64,000 nucleotides of DNA from Planctomycetota bacterium. GTDB lineage: Bacteria > Planctomycetota > UBA8742 > UBA2392. Below the pieces are notes generated by a model. That model was not told the origin of the DNA. It worked only from the letters and a program-made list of their open reading frames with translations, and ran no database searches. Position numbers and translations under genes: made by a program. Shown here one piece after another: positions 8,333 to 18,110 of this stretch. The DNA lies in assembly GCA_020849795.1 (NCBI GenBank), contig JADZFR010000044.1, positions 1-64,000 of the forward strand, in the 5' to 3' direction. Position 1 is the first letter of the stretch. The number at the start of each line of letters is the position of its first letter.

Positions 8333-9934
8333 TCACGGCTGCATGGCCGCCCAGAGTGCCGGGTGAAACCGCTTCATCGCACTGAGCTCGGCCGGTGAGC
8401 GCTGCTGCATTCTTTCAAGCAGGGCCCGCCTCAGCTCTGGCCGGAACTCTTGCGGCAGCCAGCCCCTGAAAACCGTCGCGGGCCGGTTCTCTTTCACTGC
8501 TGCATCAAGTTCTGCCAGCAAGGCGCGCCCGGCAAACACGCTTTCTTCAAGCAGCGTGCCGTGCTTCCGTTTCAGTGCAGCGTAGGCACGCTCCAGGCCC
8601 CCCAACAGTTCGCGCGCAACGGCCAGCCAACGACGTTGCGGCGGCTCCGCCCGCAGCCGGGCCGTGCCGACCAAGGCCTTGGCAGTAGTCGCCGAAGAGA
8701 CCGCAATCCGCAGGCGCCAGATGTCGCAGAACTCGGGGATGTAGATCGCCGATGCCGCAACCTCAAACTCGGTGCGCGAACGCTCAATCAACTCGTGTGC
8801 CGCCTGCTCGTGGCCGCACAACAGTTCAAGCCCAGCCTGCGTAGCAAGCGTGGCCGCATAGCGCTGGTGCACGCCGTACTCGCGCGCAATCTCTGAGGCT
8901 TGCGCAAGCAGTTCGCGCGCATCGTCAAGGCGTCCGGTCCGGCTGTATACTTCGGCCAGGTTGGTTGCGCAGAATGCGTACGAACTGCGCATGCCGGCTT
9001 GCTGGATGATCTGCATGGCTTCGCGGATGATCCGTTCTGCCTCGGGCAACTTGCCGGTCAGCAACAGTTGCCGCCCGAGATTCGACAACGCGATCGCGGC
9101 ATTCAACTCAACGCCCTGGCGACGAAACGCGTCGATCAGCGCGCGATACTCGGCAATGGCTTCATCGCGTCGCCCGCTGGAAGACAACAGATTGGCCAGG
9201 TTGCCGCGCGTCGCCAGCGCCAGTGTGGGGTGCCTGGACCCCTCAAGCATCCGAAGCGCGTTGCGCAGAGTCTGCTCTGCACCCGCAATGTCGCCTTCCA
9301 TGTCGAGAAAATTCGCGCGTGCCGCCACGACCCATCCGGCCATCCCGGCGTCTGACGTTCGCGCGGCGGCGGCTTCGGCGTCACTGAGCCACCGACGCGC
9401 CAAGTCAGTATTTCCCATCAGCAGTGCAAGTGTCGTTCGGGCCACAAGGGCATCGGCGACATCAACAAAGGACTGCTCTGCCGACGCAAGTTCAATGCAA
9501 AGTGCGTAAGACTCGTCCGCAAGTAACAGCTTTCCCAGCGTTCGACAGGAACTCGCCTTGGCCAACGCGGCAGCGAGGTGAAGCGGTCGCCAGAAGCACG
9601 GCAGGTCCAGGATGCGCCGGGATATTGCCAGCATTGCAGCAGTCTGATGGGTACGACTTGCGTGTGACATTGCCCGGTAAAGAAACTGGGTCTCCAATTG
9701 CTGCAACTCGGCGATCTGCGACTGTGGCGCTCCGTCCTGGGCCGAAGCAGCGTGATCTGCGAGTTCAAGCGCGACCCGCTCAAGCTGGCCGCGGAATTCG
9801 CTTTCCATCACCCCGATTGCTGCAATGTGCAGCAGCGAACGAGCCGATGGCACCTGAAGCTGATAAGCCACCTCACGATAGATCGCGTGCCGGAAAAGGT
9901 AGATGTCTTCGGCGGAAGGCACGGTCGCGCCCAT
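8333..9934 (-). CDS. TPR-repeat protein resembling the C-terminal half of STAND/AAA regulators
   Basis: 533 residues. The N-terminal segment (YLFRHAIYREVAYQLQ near residues 12-27) resembles the stretch that follows the ATPase domain in adenylate-cyclase/PknK-type AAA+TPR regulators. The remainder consists of about nine tetratricopeptide-like helical pairs (for example EQTLRNALRMLEG, DEAIAEYRALIDAF, EAERIIREAMQII). No ATPase, kinase or HTH domain is present. A TATACT at 9952-9957 on the same strand and an in-frame stop just before the ATG argue that this is a complete gene and not a frameshifted remnant. It is probably a cytoplasmic protein-interaction module. It converges with the ABC-F gene and diverges from the beta-helix gene. 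Confidence 0.65.
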   Translation of the reverse strand: MGATVPSAEDIYLFRHAIYREVAYQLQVPSARSLLHIAAIGVMESEFRGQLERVALELADHAASAQDGAPQSQIAELQQLETQFLYRAMSHASRTHQTAAMLAISRRILDLPCFWRPLHLAAALAKASSCRTLGKLLLADESYALCIELASAEQSFVDVADALVARTTLALLMGNTDLARRWLSDAEAAAARTSDAGMAGWVVAARANFLDMEGDIAGAEQTLRNALRMLEGSRHPTLALATRGNLANLLSSSGRRDEAIAEYRALIDAFRRQGVELNAAIALSNLGRQLLLTGKLPEAERIIREAMQIIQQAGMRSSYAFCATNLAEVYSRTGRLDDARELLAQASEIAREYGVHQRYAATLATQAGLELLCGHEQAAHELIERSRTEFEVAASAIYIPEFCDIWRLRIAVSSATTAKALVGTARLRAEPPQRRWLAVARELLGGLERAYAALKRKHGTLLEESVFAGRALLAELDAAVKENRPATVFRGWLPQEFRPELRRALLERMQQRSPAELSAMKRFHPALWAAMQP

Positions 9935-9997
9935 GGGTAACCGGGGGGCTCAGTATAAGACGCCAAGGGCCCGCAAGAGAGTCGGCGCCCGTTTCTG

Positions 9998-10026
9998 TTG
10001 GCAACGAGGGCCCGCCCACCTAGACT
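9998..10026 (+). promoter_or_regulatory. Putative promoter of the first beta-helix gene
   Basis: TTGGCA (9998-10003), 17-bp spacer, TAGACT (10021-10026). The predicted start is near 10033, giving a leader of about 50 nt that contains GGCGGAG before ATG 10083. Confidence 0.5.
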
Positions 10027-10082
10027 GTCGCCTTCGACGCCAATTGCAGCCTTGCGGACCGGATCATCCGGCGGAGCCATGT

Positions 10083-11837
10083 ATGCGGTATCTGGCGCTT
10101 CTACTGTTGTGCGGGACACTCTCTGCAGCCGAGATTTTTGTTGCGCCTTCGGGCAACGACACTACCGGCACCGGCGCCATCGCGGCGCCGTTCGCCACGC
10201 TTTCCCGTGCGCACCAGGCTGCGGCTTCGGGTGACACGATTACGTTTCGCGCCGGCACGTACAGCGGCGGGCTGTACATCACCAAGAGCAACCTGACCTT
10301 CCAGGGCTACTCCGGCGAAACGGCTGTCATTTCGCTGCCCAACAACGTCAGCGGCCAGGACGTCGCGTTCTACCTTGGCACAGCGGGCAACTGCACCGTG
10401 CGGCGCCTTACCCTGCAGGGTGGTTTCTACTACGCGATCAAGATCGACACCGGGCCCTGCCTGGTTGAGGACTGCCGCATCCATGGCAGCGGCCGCGATT
10501 GCGTGAAGATTCCGGGGGCCGACAACATCACCATCCGGCGCTGCGAGATCTATGACTCAGGCCTGCGCGACCCCAGCAATGCCGAGGGCATCGACAACGT
10601 CAACGGCGACTACATGCTGGTGCAGGACTGCTACATCCACGACATCGCCACCAACGGCGTATACCCCAAGGGCGGCAGCATCGGCAGCATCATTGAGCGC
10701 TGCCTGATTCGCAATTGCGGACAAAAGGGCATCAGCATGGCTCAGTCCAGCGGCCTGCAATTCTACGACACTGTCCAGAACCCCGAGTATTACTCGTGCC
10801 GCGACTGCATCGCGCGCAACAACATCATCGAGGACTGTGTCGGCAGCGGCATCGACCTTGAGTCAGCCCTGCGCGCCAGGGTCTACAACAACACCATGGT
10901 CAACGTGGCGCAAAGCCAGCAGGGCGGCATCCGCATCGCCAGCGCCGACAAGGGCGGAACGGTCGGCATCGTGCAGTGTCGCGACTGCGAGATTCGCAAC
11001 AACATCATCGTGCTTCCCAGCACGGGCACACGCCCCGCCGTGTTCATGGGCAACAACAGCCACACCGGTACCCTGACCATGAGCAACAACCGCTACTACA
11101 AAACCGGCGGCAGCGCGGTCTTCTGGTGGGAGCCGACAAGCTACAGCCTCACGCTCGCGGCCTGGAAGACCACCAGCGGCACAGACTCCAACAGCACGGA
11201 AGGCGACCCGCAACTCGCGGCAAACTGGCACCTGAACACCGGCAGCCCGTGCATTGACGCGGCCATGACCATTGCCGGCTTCAATGACGACTTTGACGGC
11301 AACGCTCGCAGCGGCACATGGGACATCGGCGCCGACGAAACCGGCGGCACCGCGCTGCCAACGCCGCCCGCGGCCGGCACCGTCGGCACCGGCGGCGGCC
11401 AGCCGCCCGCCGGCACGCCCGCCGCCCCCACCGGTCTGGCCTACACCGGCACGGTGGACCTGAGCTGGCAGGACAACAGCAGCAACGAAACCGGTTTTCG
11501 CATTGAGCGACGTCCCAGCGGCGGCGTATTCACAACCTTGGCGACGGTCGCGGCCGACGTGACCAGCCACAGCGACACAACAGCCACCAGCGGAACATGG
11601 ATCTACCGCGTGATCGCCTACAACGCCGGCGGCGACAGCTCGCCCAGCAACCAGGTTTCGGTGACAGTCGGCGGCGGCAGCGGCGGCAAGTCGAAAGGCA
11701 GCAGTGGCGGCGGTGGGTGTTCTGCCGACCCGGCTATGCCCGGAGCTGCGCTGCTGCTGTCGGGGCTACTGGTTGCGGCGGTGTGCCGGCCCAAACGCTG
11801 CAGCGCGGTGTTGCCATGCACAGACAAAGTCTGCTAG
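10083..11837 (+). CDS. Surface beta-helix (DUF1565/PbH1) protein with FN3 domain and C-terminal sorting tail
   Basis: 584 residues. Signal peptide MRYLALLLLCGTLSA, then a DUF1565-type opening (IFVAPSGNDTTGTGAIAAPF), then PbH1 right-handed beta-helix repeats to about residue 420 with recurrent NN.I and DC.IH turns (NNIIEDC, NNTMVN, RNNIIV). Such helices often bind or cleave polysaccharides; I see no catalytic residues that settle this. A fibronectin type III domain spans about 450-545 (VDLSWQDNSSNETGFRIER). The end is SSGGGGCSADP, a hydrophobic helix and RPKRC, i.e. a Gly-rich/Cys/TM/basic sorting signal of the MYXO-CTERM or GlyGly-CTERM type. ATG 10083 is chosen because it begins the signal peptide. 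The next gene is a paralogue. Confidence 0.85.
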   Translation: MRYLALLLLCGTLSAAEIFVAPSGNDTTGTGAIAAPFATLSRAHQAAASGDTITFRAGTYSGGLYITKSNLTFQGYSGETAVISLPNNVSGQDVAFYLGTAGNCTVRRLTLQGGFYYAIKIDTGPCLVEDCRIHGSGRDCVKIPGADNITIRRCEIYDSGLRDPSNAEGIDNVNGDYMLVQDCYIHDIATNGVYPKGGSIGSIIERCLIRNCGQKGISMAQSSGLQFYDTVQNPEYYSCRDCIARNNIIEDCVGSGIDLESALRARVYNNTMVNVAQSQQGGIRIASADKGGTVGIVQCRDCEIRNNIIVLPSTGTRPAVFMGNNSHTGTLTMSNNRYYKTGGSAVFWWEPTSYSLTLAAWKTTSGTDSNSTEGDPQLAANWHLNTGSPCIDAAMTIAGFNDDFDGNARSGTWDIGADETGGTALPTPPAAGTVGTGGGQPPAGTPAAPTGLAYTGTVDLSWQDNSSNETGFRIERRPSGGVFTTLATVAADVTSHSDTTATSGTWIYRVIAYNAGGDSSPSNQVSVTVGGGSGGKSKGSSGGGGCSADPAMPGAALLLSGLLVAAVCRPKRCSAVLPCTDKVC

Positions 11838-11893
11838 TCTTTTCGCTTCGACGCCAACGCAGCTCGTTTGCCACCTGGTGGCACGAGGTACCC

Positions 11894-13660
11894 ATGATAC
11901 GCACCACACTGTGCGCGACACTGGTCGCCATGTGCAGCGCGCTCGGCGCCGCTGACATTTACGTCGCCACGACCGGCAGCGACACGACCGGCACGGGCGC
12001 AATCGGCGCACCGTACGCTACACCGCGCCACGCCGCGCAGCAGGCGGCCGCGGGCGACACCATCATCCTGCGCGCGGGCACCTATGCCGGCAACGTAGAG
12101 CTGAACAAGGACAACCTGACCCTGCGCTCCTACACCGGCGAATGGGCCGTGATCCACATGCCCAACAGCGGCACCACCAACGTCACGCTGTGGATCTACA
12201 ACACGGGCGCGCGAATTGAGCGGCTTGAAGTCAGCGGCGGCAGCCCCTACAGCGTGCATGTCGTGGCACCCTGCAACGGCTGTGAGTTCGTGGACTGCAA
12301 AATCCACGGCGCCGACTGGATCGGCATTAAGGTCAGCCAGCCGGACAACGTGAAGCTGCGCCGCTGCGAGATTTACAACACTGGCAGCGTAACTGCGGGC
12401 GGCATGGGCATCGACTGCGTCAACGGCGACAACATCCTGATCCAGGATTGCCACTTCCATGACTGCAACGGCACCGGCATCTACCTGAAGGGCGGCCTGC
12501 GCAACGCGCTGGTTGAACGCAACCTGGTGCGCAACGTGGCGGGAGACGGCATTCTGCTTGGCGAGAGCACGGGCGTCGCGTTTATGGACACCGTCGGCAA
12601 CCCCGAGCTTTACGAAGCGATCGACGGCGTCGTGCGCAACAACATTGTCGCCAACGCCGCCGCCAGCGGGCTGGTCACCTACGGCAGCCTGCGCTGCAAG
12701 TTCTACAACAACACCGTGTACAACTGCGCCACCGGCACAGGCGGCGCGGGCTTGCGCCTGATCAAGGGCGCGCACGGGAGCTACCCGGACACACCGATCA
12801 AGCAGACCGAATTCGTGAACAACATTGTCGTGGTCGGGCAGACCGGCCGACCCTTCGTGCAGGTCACAACCGGCAGCCACGACGGCAGCGTAGTCTTCAA
12901 CTACAACCGCTACTTCAACCTCGGTACCGCCAACGGCGTGTTCTGGGACGAACTGGTGGCGGCCACGGCTGCGTACAACCTCAGCCTGGCGCAGTGGCAG
13001 ACGCGCACCGGGTTCGACATGCTGTCCACCACCGGCGACCCCGGCGTAAGCGCCACGACCTATCATCTGGGCGGCGGCAGCGCGTGCATTGACGCCGCGA
13101 CCACGTTCGCCAGCTTCGTGGACGACTACGACGGCAATACGCGCAGCGGCGCGTGGGACATCGGCGCCGACGAGTCCGGCGGCACACCGCTGCCAACCCC
13201 GCCGGCCGCCGGCACTGTGGGCACGGGCGGCGGAGTTGGTGCGCCCGGCTCGCCCAGCGCGCCGACCAACCTGACCGCCACCGGCACGGTGACGCTGAAC
13301 TGGCAGGACAACAGCAACAATGAAACCGGATTTCGCATTGAGCGTCGCTCGGCACCTGCCGGAACCTACGCGACACTTGCCACGGTCGCGGCAAATACAA
13401 CCAGTCACGCGGACAATCCCGGCCCCGGCACCTGGTACTACCGGGTGTACGCCGTGAACGCGTCAGGCGAAAGCGCCGCAAGCAACGAAGCCAGCATCGC
13501 GGTGCCCGTGGTGGACCCGTCGCCCCCCGGCAAAAAAGACAGCGGCGGTGGCGGATGCAGCGCACAGCCATCCGGGCCGGCAGGGTGGATTTGCCTGGCA
13601 CTGGTCGTCACAGCGACTCTCATGCCCGCAGCCCGCATGCGTCGGCGTGAGCCGGCCTGA
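11894..13660 (+). CDS. Surface beta-helix (DUF1565/PbH1) protein with FN3 domain, tandem paralogue
   Basis: 588 residues and the same order as its neighbour at 10083-11837: signal peptide (MIRTTLCATLVAMCSALGA), DUF1565 opening (IYVATTGSDTTGTGAIGAPY), PbH1 repeats (residues ~30-420; CEIYNTG, DCHFHDCNGTGIYLKGG), FN3 domain (~455-550; VTLNWQDNSNNETGFRIERR) and a tail GGGGCSAQP, TM helix, RMRRREP. The linker AGTVGTGGG before FN3 is shared by both proteins. The start is the ATG after GAGGTACCC. The genes are 56 bp apart, and a weak separate promoter (TTGCCA, 18 bp, TAGTCT at 11835-11840) may serve this copy. Likely an outer-surface carbohydrate-active or adhesive protein; substrate unknown. Confidence 0.85.
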   Translation: MIRTTLCATLVAMCSALGAADIYVATTGSDTTGTGAIGAPYATPRHAAQQAAAGDTIILRAGTYAGNVELNKDNLTLRSYTGEWAVIHMPNSGTTNVTLWIYNTGARIERLEVSGGSPYSVHVVAPCNGCEFVDCKIHGADWIGIKVSQPDNVKLRRCEIYNTGSVTAGGMGIDCVNGDNILIQDCHFHDCNGTGIYLKGGLRNALVERNLVRNVAGDGILLGESTGVAFMDTVGNPELYEAIDGVVRNNIVANAAASGLVTYGSLRCKFYNNTVYNCATGTGGAGLRLIKGAHGSYPDTPIKQTEFVNNIVVVGQTGRPFVQVTTGSHDGSVVFNYNRYFNLGTANGVFWDELVAATAAYNLSLAQWQTRTGFDMLSTTGDPGVSATTYHLGGGSACIDAATTFASFVDDYDGNTRSGAWDIGADESGGTPLPTPPAAGTVGTGGGVGAPGSPSAPTNLTATGTVTLNWQDNSNNETGFRIERRSAPAGTYATLATVAANTTSHADNPGPGTWYYRVYAVNASGESAASNEASIAVPVVDPSPPGKKDSGGGGCSAQPSGPAGWICLALVVTATLMPAARMRRREPA

Positions 13661-13775
13661 GCGCTGGCACGGTCGTATCGCCGCAGAGCCCGATCCCCGG
13701 TTCCGGCGAGTCTGGCGCGGGAGTGTGCTGCCCCGCAACGTTGGGTCCATTTACATTCCACATGGCGGGGTGTAA

Positions 13776-13803
13776 TCGACGCCGCCTGCTGGTTGGCTAC
13801 ACT
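13776..13803 (+). promoter_or_regulatory. Putative promoter of the 131-residue gene
   Basis: TCGACG (13776-13781), 16-bp spacer, TACACT (13798-13803). The same -35 and spacer occur at the ComEA-like gene (18119-18146). Confidence 0.4.
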
Positions 13804-13824
13804 GGCGGCACGAGAGGAGACACC

Positions 13825-14220
13825 ATGGAATTGCTCGATTTCTTTTGGCCGCAATGGGCCCAGGCCCGCCACCTGCGTGAGGTTGCACAGGCACTGAAAA
13901 CCGGCGGCGGCCGCAAGACCTCACCCACTCGCGTCGCTGTGGACTTGCAAGCCGACATCAACTCGCTGGCCCTGGTGTGCATGAGCCTGGTGGCGGCACT
14001 GGTTGAAAAGGGCGTGATCACTGAACTCGACTTGCAGATGCACCTGCAGAAAATCGACGAGCTCGACGCAGAACCCGACCAGGGCATCGACCCAAACCTG
14101 ATGCGCGACGCCCTGGGACTTAAGAAGCCGGAATCACGTGCATTGCCCTCACGTGCCAGGTTGCCGAAAAAGCATGCCAAGGGCGGCCCCGTACCGGCAA
14201 GACTGAAGAAGCCCGGGTAG
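13825..14220 (+). CDS. Small cytoplasmic protein of unknown function
   Basis: 131 residues from ATG 13825, with a clear GAGGAGA ribosome-binding site 4-5 nt upstream. The N terminus is rich in aromatics (MELLDFFWPQWAQARHL). It is followed by a helical region (ADINSLALVCMSLVAALVEK) and a predicted helical hairpin rich in acidic residues. The C-terminal ~35 residues are basic (SRARLPKKHAKGG, ARLKKPG), which could contact nucleic acid or be disordered. I recognise no family. It stands alone between the beta-helix pair and the convergent aldolase gene. Confidence 0.65.
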   Translation: MELLDFFWPQWAQARHLREVAQALKTGGGRKTSPTRVAVDLQADINSLALVCMSLVAALVEKGVITELDLQMHLQKIDELDAEPDQGIDPNLMRDALGLKKPESRALPSRARLPKKHAKGGPVPARLKKPG

Positions 14221-14273
14221 CTCAGCCGGCCGCGTGCAACATGTCCGGTAGGGAATGGTGAAACTCGGGCGCG

Positions 14274-15200
14274 CTACGCTTTGCCGGCGCTGCCCAGCAG
14301 TCTCATCTTTTCCTTGATCAGTTCTTTCACCGCGTCGCGGGCCGGGCCCAGGAACTTGCGGGGGTCGAACTCGCCGGGCTTGTCGTGCATGAGCTTGCGC
14401 AGCACGGCCGTCCACTTGAGGCGGAGGTCGGTGTCGATGTTCACCTTGTTGATGCCATTCTTGATCGCGCGGGCATAGCTTTCGGCGTCGAGGCCCTTGG
14501 CGCCTTCAATCTTGCCGCCGTACTGGTTGATCAGTTTCACGCTCTCGGCGTCGACGCTGGATGCGCCGTGCAGTACCAACGGAATCTTCAGCTTGTCCTT
14601 GATCACTTTGATGCGGTCAAAGTCGATCTTATTCTCGCCCTTGAATTTATAGGCCCCGTGGCTGGTGCCCACCGCAACCGCAAGCGCGTCACAACCGGAC
14701 TCCTTGTGAAATCTCACGGCTTCTGCGGGGTCGGTCAAGCGCGCGTCACGCTCGTCCACGTTGACGTCGTCCTCGATGCCGCCCAAGCGGCCGAGCTCGG
14801 CCTCAACCGTGATGCCGCCGTGTTTGTGGGCGTACTCGACGGCCTGGCGTGTGAGCGCGATGTTCTCTTCAAGCGGGTGATGCGAGCCGTCTATCATGAC
14901 GCTAGTAAAACCGGCATCGACGCACATCTTCACGTCGTCCATGTTCGCGCCGTGGTCAAGGTGCAGTGCAACCGGAGCCTTGATCTGGTCCGCCATGGTG
15001 CGAGTCATCGACACCAGGTTCTTGATGCCGCCGTACTTGATCGCACCGGTAGACAGCGCAACGATCACCGGCGACTTCATTTCCTCTGCTGCATCGAGTG
15101 CCGACTGCAGGAACTCAAGGTTGGAAAAGTTGAATTGGCCGATCGCGTAGTACTCGCGGTTGGCTTTCTCATACATCTTGCCAAGGATTTCCAGCGGCAT
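14274..15200 (-). CDS. fba: Class II fructose-1,6-bisphosphate aldolase
   Basis: 308 residues, the usual length for zinc-dependent class II aldolases. It cleaves fructose 1,6-bisphosphate to dihydroxyacetone phosphate and glyceraldehyde 3-phosphate in glycolysis and runs in reverse in gluconeogenesis. Visible motifs: HLDHG near residue 80 (zinc histidine and catalytic Asp), EAELGRLGG near 133, GTSHGAYKF with a second zinc His near 180, LHGASS with the third zinc His near 208, and the phosphate-binding NKVNIDTDLR near 250. I start at ATG 15200 (MPLEILGKMYEKA), with GGAG upstream, and not at the longer frame. PEPCK (15976-17553) and pyruvate kinase (55782-57284) elsewhere in the window serve the same pathway. 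Confidence 0.93.
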   Translation of the reverse strand: MPLEILGKMYEKANREYYAIGQFNFSNLEFLQSALDAAEEMKSPVIVALSTGAIKYGGIKNLVSMTRTMADQIKAPVALHLDHGANMDDVKMCVDAGFTSVMIDGSHHPLEENIALTRQAVEYAHKHGGITVEAELGRLGGIEDDVNVDERDARLTDPAEAVRFHKESGCDALAVAVGTSHGAYKFKGENKIDFDRIKVIKDKLKIPLVLHGASSVDAESVKLINQYGGKIEGAKGLDAESYARAIKNGINKVNIDTDLRLKWTAVLRKLMHDKPGEFDPRKFLGPARDAVKELIKEKMRLLGSAGKA

Positions 15201-15233
15201 GGCGGTCTCCAGAATTCGCAAGGACGTGTTTAA

Positions 15234-15259
15234 CCACGGAGAGCACGGAGGGCACGGAG
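15234..15259. repeat. Short CACGGAG tandem motif upstream of fba
   Basis: Three near-perfect CACGGAG units (C-CACGGAGAG-CACGGAGGG-CACGGAG) in 26 bp, between fba and orn. Similar CACGGAG strings are common dispersed motifs in Planctomycetes and Verrucomicrobia genomes as I recall; no other copy is seen in this window. Confidence 0.5.
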
Positions 15260-15340
15260 AAAACGGCGCATCGGCATAAGTCGGGCCTGGTCTTCCCACA
15301 ACCCGAAGATCCGGTCCGTCCAGCCTCATGTGCCCCCAGT

Positions 15341-15886
15341 TTACGCCGGGGGCTGAAAGACTTGCTGCCGGTAGTACGCCAGTTCCGCGATGCTGTCACG
15401 GATGTCGGCCAGTGCCGTATGGTCCTTGCCCGGCTTTTCGAACTTCGGTTTGTCCGGATACCAAGCCCGTGTCAGCACTTTCAGCGTGCTCACGTCGACC
15501 TGGCGGTAGTGCAGATAGCCCTCAAGAGCTGGCATATAGCGCACCATGAACCGACGGTCCTGGTGAATGCTGTTGCCGGCCAACACCCCCTCGCCGGGTT
15601 TGCAGTGCTTGGCGACCAGTGCCAGCGTTGCCGCCTCGGCTTCTTTGAGTTCGGTTCGACTTGCCCGCACGCGGCTGATCAGGCCGTTGCCCGTGTGCAT
15701 GTCGCGCACGAAGGGGCCCATCCGTTCCAGCGCATCTTCGGGCTGAAAAATCACGGCGTGGTACTCGGCCACGGGCCTAAGATCTGCACCGGTGATGATG
15801 CACGCAATTTCCAGAATGACATCGCTGTCCGGGTTCAGCCCGGTCATCTCGAGGTCAATCCAGATCAGTTTGAGCTCCGCTTCCAT
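15341..15886 (-). CDS. orn: Oligoribonuclease (DEDDh 3'-5' exoribonuclease)
   Basis: 181 residues, the same length as the E. coli enzyme. It degrades 2-5 nt RNA products, including pGpG from cyclic-di-GMP breakdown, in the cytoplasm. The DEDDh residues are visible: WIDLEMTGL (first Asp and Glu, residues ~10-18), GNSIHQDRRF (~110), YRQVDVSTLK (~133) and HTALADI (His and last Asp, ~163-169). The start is ATG 15886 with AGGA upstream. It is followed by fba in the same direction, about 140 bp away and separated by a repeat. Confidence 0.94.
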   Translation of the reverse strand: MEAELKLIWIDLEMTGLNPDSDVILEIACIITGADLRPVAEYHAVIFQPEDALERMGPFVRDMHTGNGLISRVRASRTELKEAEAATLALVAKHCKPGEGVLAGNSIHQDRRFMVRYMPALEGYLHYRQVDVSTLKVLTRAWYPDKPKFEKPGKDHTALADIRDSIAELAYYRQQVFQPPA

Positions 15887-15888
15887 TC

Positions 15889-15974
15889 GTCCTGAGTCCG
15901 CGTTCCGAGTCTCGCGTTCAGCATCAGGGCGCAGGTGTGCCCGCCCAAACTCGGAACTCAGAACCCGGAACGGC
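15889..15974. repeat. Imperfect inverted repeat between orn and pckA
   Basis: The 89-bp spacer contains GAGTC..GTTCCGAGTCTCGCGTTC on one side and an approximately complementary AACTCGGAACTCAGAAC..GGAAC on the other. It may form a hairpin that terminates pckA transcripts. No gene is present. Confidence 0.35.
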
Positions 15975-15975
15975 T

Positions 15976-17553
<1,578 letters not shown>

Positions 17554-17720
17554 GGAAGTCCTTGCGCAGCCACGGCCAAGCGTTGGGGCAACGGCCACCG
17601 AGCCTCCGTGGAAGGGTGCCAGTGTAGCGAAGGCCAAGCCGGCTACAACGCAGCGCTGCAAGATCAGCGCAAGAGCCGAAGTTTCCGAGGGTTAGGCGGC
17701 GGGAGTGGAAAGAATGTTGA

Positions 17721-17740
17721 AGTGCCGGATGGCCGGCACT
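17721..17740 (-). terminator. Hairpin at the 3' end of the ComEA-like gene
   Basis: AGTGCCGG / CCGGCACT, an 8-bp perfect stem with a 4-nt loop, overlaps the stop codon of the minus-strand gene and is followed on that strand by TCAACATTCTTTCC. Confidence 0.5.
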
Positions 17741-18110
17741 AACTCTCGTCGCCGAATGTCACGAACGGACGAATCCGCTGCAATGTATCCGCGGGAATGC
17801 CGCCAGCCGCTGCGGCAAACTCTTCGAGTGTGCGGATGGGCTTGGCCTGACGGGCCTGGATGATGCGCGCGGCTTTGCGCTCGCCGATGCCGGGCAGGGC
17901 CATCAGCTCTGCGGCGCTGGCGGCGTTTACGTTCACGCGCGCCGGCGGCAGGTCTGCGTGCTTGCGTGTAATCTCCTGCGGCCCGCGCCCACCCGCGATC
18001 ATCACGACACATAGCGCGACGAGCACCGCGCACAGCAGGCCGAGCACTGCCACCTCTGCCCGGGTAAGCCGGTACCAAGCAACCTCGGGCTCAGCTACCC
18101 TCTCGGCCAT
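17739..18110 (-). CDS. ComEA-like helix-hairpin-helix protein with one membrane segment
   Basis: 123 residues. One transmembrane helix lies at ~20-42 (VAVLGLLCAVLVALCVVMIAG), leaving the rest outside the cytoplasm. Residues ~58-118 are a ComEA-type tandem HhH domain that binds DNA backbone: VNVNAASAAELMALPGIG, ERKAARIIQARQ, then a second hairpin ending in the family-typical DTLQRIRPFVTF. In competent bacteria ComEA binds incoming DNA, but single-TM HhH proteins of this size are widespread without proven competence, and no other com gene is here. The ATG at 18110 shares the tetranucleotide CATG with the divergent ruvC ATG. The -10 TAGACT lies only 8 nt upstream, so the mRNA would have almost no leader. 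Confidence 0.8.
   Translation of the reverse strand: MAERVAEPEVAWYRLTRAEVAVLGLLCAVLVALCVVMIAGGRGPQEITRKHADLPPARVNVNAASAAELMALPGIGERKAARIIQARQAKPIRTLEEFAAAAGGIPADTLQRIRPFVTFGDES
18096..18101 (+). promoter_or_regulatory. Candidate -10 element of ruvC
   Basis: TACCCT, then 7 nt, then ATG 18109. The same hexamer precedes the TssM-like gene at 59565-59570. It lies inside the coding region of the divergent ComEA-like gene. Confidence 0.3.

Noticed and set aside
11834..13408. 524-residue frame antisense to the second beta-helix gene
   Set aside because: Shadow of the GC-rich coding strand. The sense frame has a signal peptide, DUF1565, FN3 and sorting tail.
17739..18110. Evidence for a natural competence locus
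   Set aside because: A single ComEA-like HhH protein without comEC, comF, dprA or pilus genes is not enough.
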